A stretch of 64,000 bases of DNA from Paenibacillus sp. FSL H8-0537 (lineage in GTDB: Bacteria > Bacillota > Bacilli > Paenibacillales > Paenibacillaceae), in contig NZ_CP150290.1 of NCBI RefSeq assembly GCF_038051995.1, positions 4,392,001 through 4,456,000 on the forward strand. The letters run 5' to 3'. The notes below the pieces were generated by a model. It was not told the origin of the DNA. It did not search any database and saw only the letters and a list, made by a program, of their open reading frames with translations. A program made the position numbers and the translations under genes. Below, piece after piece: positions 63,224 to 64,000 of the stretch. How positions within the stretch are numbered: position 1 is the stretch's first letter; every line of letters begins with the position of its first letter.

Positions 63224-63673
63224 TCAGGTTATCGCGCGGTACAATGGAATAATGACAACAGCGAGCACAAAGGCAATGAGGCCAATTGTGACTGCCCATG
63301 ATCCAAGTCCCTTCGCCCCTTGTCTGTACGCAACAAAGCCAAGCACTGCTGCGGCTGCCCCCATTAGCGCGGGCCATAAAAACCATGAGACGATCGCAAA
63401 CACCAAACCGACCCAGCCCAGCGCGGTGCCTCCCGCGCTTTCCCTCACCGTATCCTCGCCTTCGCTTTTGCTTTCGCTGCGCGGTACATAAGATACGGGA
63501 ACGGGTACACCAGCGGCAAATTCCCCCGCCATTTCTTCATTGATATTACGGCTTGCACCGTTTATTTCTTCATCGGATAACAATGCTCTATGATGACGCT
63601 CTTCCAACGCTGCCTCGTCGTTTTGCTCCTTCTCCCCATGACTGCTGCCCTCTGTTTCATCCCAGCGTTCCAT
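63224..63673 (-). CDS. DUF4190-like small membrane protein
   Basis: This 149-residue protein has a long acidic, charged N-terminus (1-80, including EEINGASRNINEEMAGEFAAG). Two hydrophobic helices follow: GWVGLVFAIVSWFLWPALMGAAAAVLGFVAY (about 86-116) and WAVTIGLIAFVLAVVIIPLY (about 124-145). The ALGxxGLVFAIVS plus GFVAYRQGAKGLG pattern is that of DUF4190 proteins, whose function is unknown. GGAGGTGAG precedes the ATG. It is convergent with the alarmone synthetase and shares its terminator. Confidence 0.75.
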   Translation of the reverse strand: MERWDETEGSSHGEKEQNDEAALEERHHRALLSDEEINGASRNINEEMAGEFAAGVPVPVSYVPRSESKSEGEDTVRESAGGTALGWVGLVFAIVSWFLWPALMGAAAAVLGFVAYRQGAKGLGSWAVTIGLIAFVLAVVIIPLYRAIT

Positions 63674-63761
63674 TTGGGCTCACCTCCACTTCATAAGCTT
63701 TGCCTTTCGATTCAAACCATCTTAGCCTGTCCTTCTCCACCTGACAGCCATCCCCAGCTGC

Positions 63762-63971
63762 TTAGCGCGCTTTAAAGGTATGGCAGCATGTTGCAGACGA
63801 CTTCGCCGCCTGGTCCTGATGCTGCAAGCCAAGCTCTTCAGCGGCAAATTCTGATCCAAAATCGGCACTTGCATGCTGATCAATATCAATCGCAATGGAA
63901 TCGGCGCCACAGTTATTACCTTCTGACCAAAACGTGCAATTCGATACGCTGCATGATACGCCCTTTGGCAT
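63762..63971 (-). CDS. DUF1540 small Cys-rich protein
   Basis: This 69-residue protein matches the DUF1540 pattern: GVSCSVSNCTFWSEGNNCGADSI at the start (Cys-x4-Cys, then GNxCxAxxI) and the ending SSATCCHTFKAR with the Cys-Cys pair. The five or six Cys could hold one metal ion. The spacing between the two halves is filled with Asp/His/Glu (IDQHASADFGSEFAAEE). GGAGGTGA sits seven bases before the ATG, an excellent ribosome site. The function is unknown; such genes are common in Bacillales and Clostridia. Confidence 0.88.
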   Translation of the reverse strand: MPKGVSCSVSNCTFWSEGNNCGADSIAIDIDQHASADFGSEFAAEELGLQHQDQAAKSSATCCHTFKAR

Positions 63972-64000
63972 AAAAAAATCACCTCCGCTATCAAGTTTCC

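Noticed and set aside
63722..63994. 90-codon minus-strand frame overlapping the DUF1540 gene
   Set aside because: The overlapping frame at 63762-63971 has a perfect ribosome site and the DUF1540 Cys pattern, so this one is a shadow.

Overview
The window looks like a chromosomal segment of a spore-forming, plant-polysaccharide-degrading Firmicute, most likely Paenibacillus or a close relative. The reasons are the purine-rich ribosome binding sites, the frequent TTG starts, YesM/YesN two-component pairs beside LplA/YtcQ-type sugar-binding lipoproteins, an SLH-anchored multidomain xylanolytic enzyme, a gerP spore-germination cluster and a CotQ-like spore oxidoreductase. I saw no rRNA, tRNA, CRISPR array, insertion sequence or prophage.

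Layout. 1-2543 (mostly minus): a partial metallophosphoesterase, a CotQ-like FAD oxidoreductase and a chimeric remnant gene. 2718-15515 (minus): a nine-gene operon with two sugar-binding proteins (one fused to carbohydrate-binding-like domains), two ABC permease pairs, an NHL-propeller/TPR membrane protein, a Yip1-type membrane protein and a DUF5696-type lipoprotein. No ABC ATPase is present. Facing it is a YesN-like regulator whose receiver domain has lost the phosphorylation residues (15799-16551). 16673-35035 (minus): a xylan block with an intracellular and a secreted GH10 xylanase, two GH43 enzymes without signal peptides, a YesN/YesM pair, a solute-binding lipoprotein and a 2085-residue SLH-anchored protein with two GH43 modules. 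35461-38222: an Hsp20-like gene divergent from gerPABCDE, then a YjcZ-like small membrane peptide. 38383-47395 (minus): a second sugar locus with two LplB/YtcP-type permeases, a binding protein, YesM, YesN and a second binding protein. 47930-53707 (minus): glgC-glgD-glgA plus a GH15 glucoamylase-like gene. 54390-63971: housekeeping and regulatory genes, namely a zinc-motif mini-protein, a PAS-HTH regulator, helD, yhhQ under a preQ1-I riboswitch, a membrane-anchored alpha/beta hydrolase, an ABC ATPase, a YwaC-type small alarmone synthetase, a DUF4190-like protein and a DUF1540 protein.

How the genes work together (inference). The SLH protein and the secreted GH10 would cut arabinoxylan at the surface. 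Lipoproteins and permeases would import oligosaccharides, with energy from an ATPase encoded elsewhere (MsmX type). Intracellular GH10 and GH43 enzymes would finish degradation. YesM/YesN pairs would sense the sugars. A promoter module with the same architecture occurs three times, once before the nine-gene operon and twice before the secreted xylanase. Each copy has upstream repeat boxes, a -35, a cre-like CcpA site in the spacer and a -10 at near-fixed spacing. This ties the nine-gene operon to xylan use. That operon with its degenerate-receiver regulator is my best candidate for an undescribed system. A second unexplained feature is a dispersed intergenic hairpin element present in three copies (about 45.4, 58.2 and 59.2 kb).
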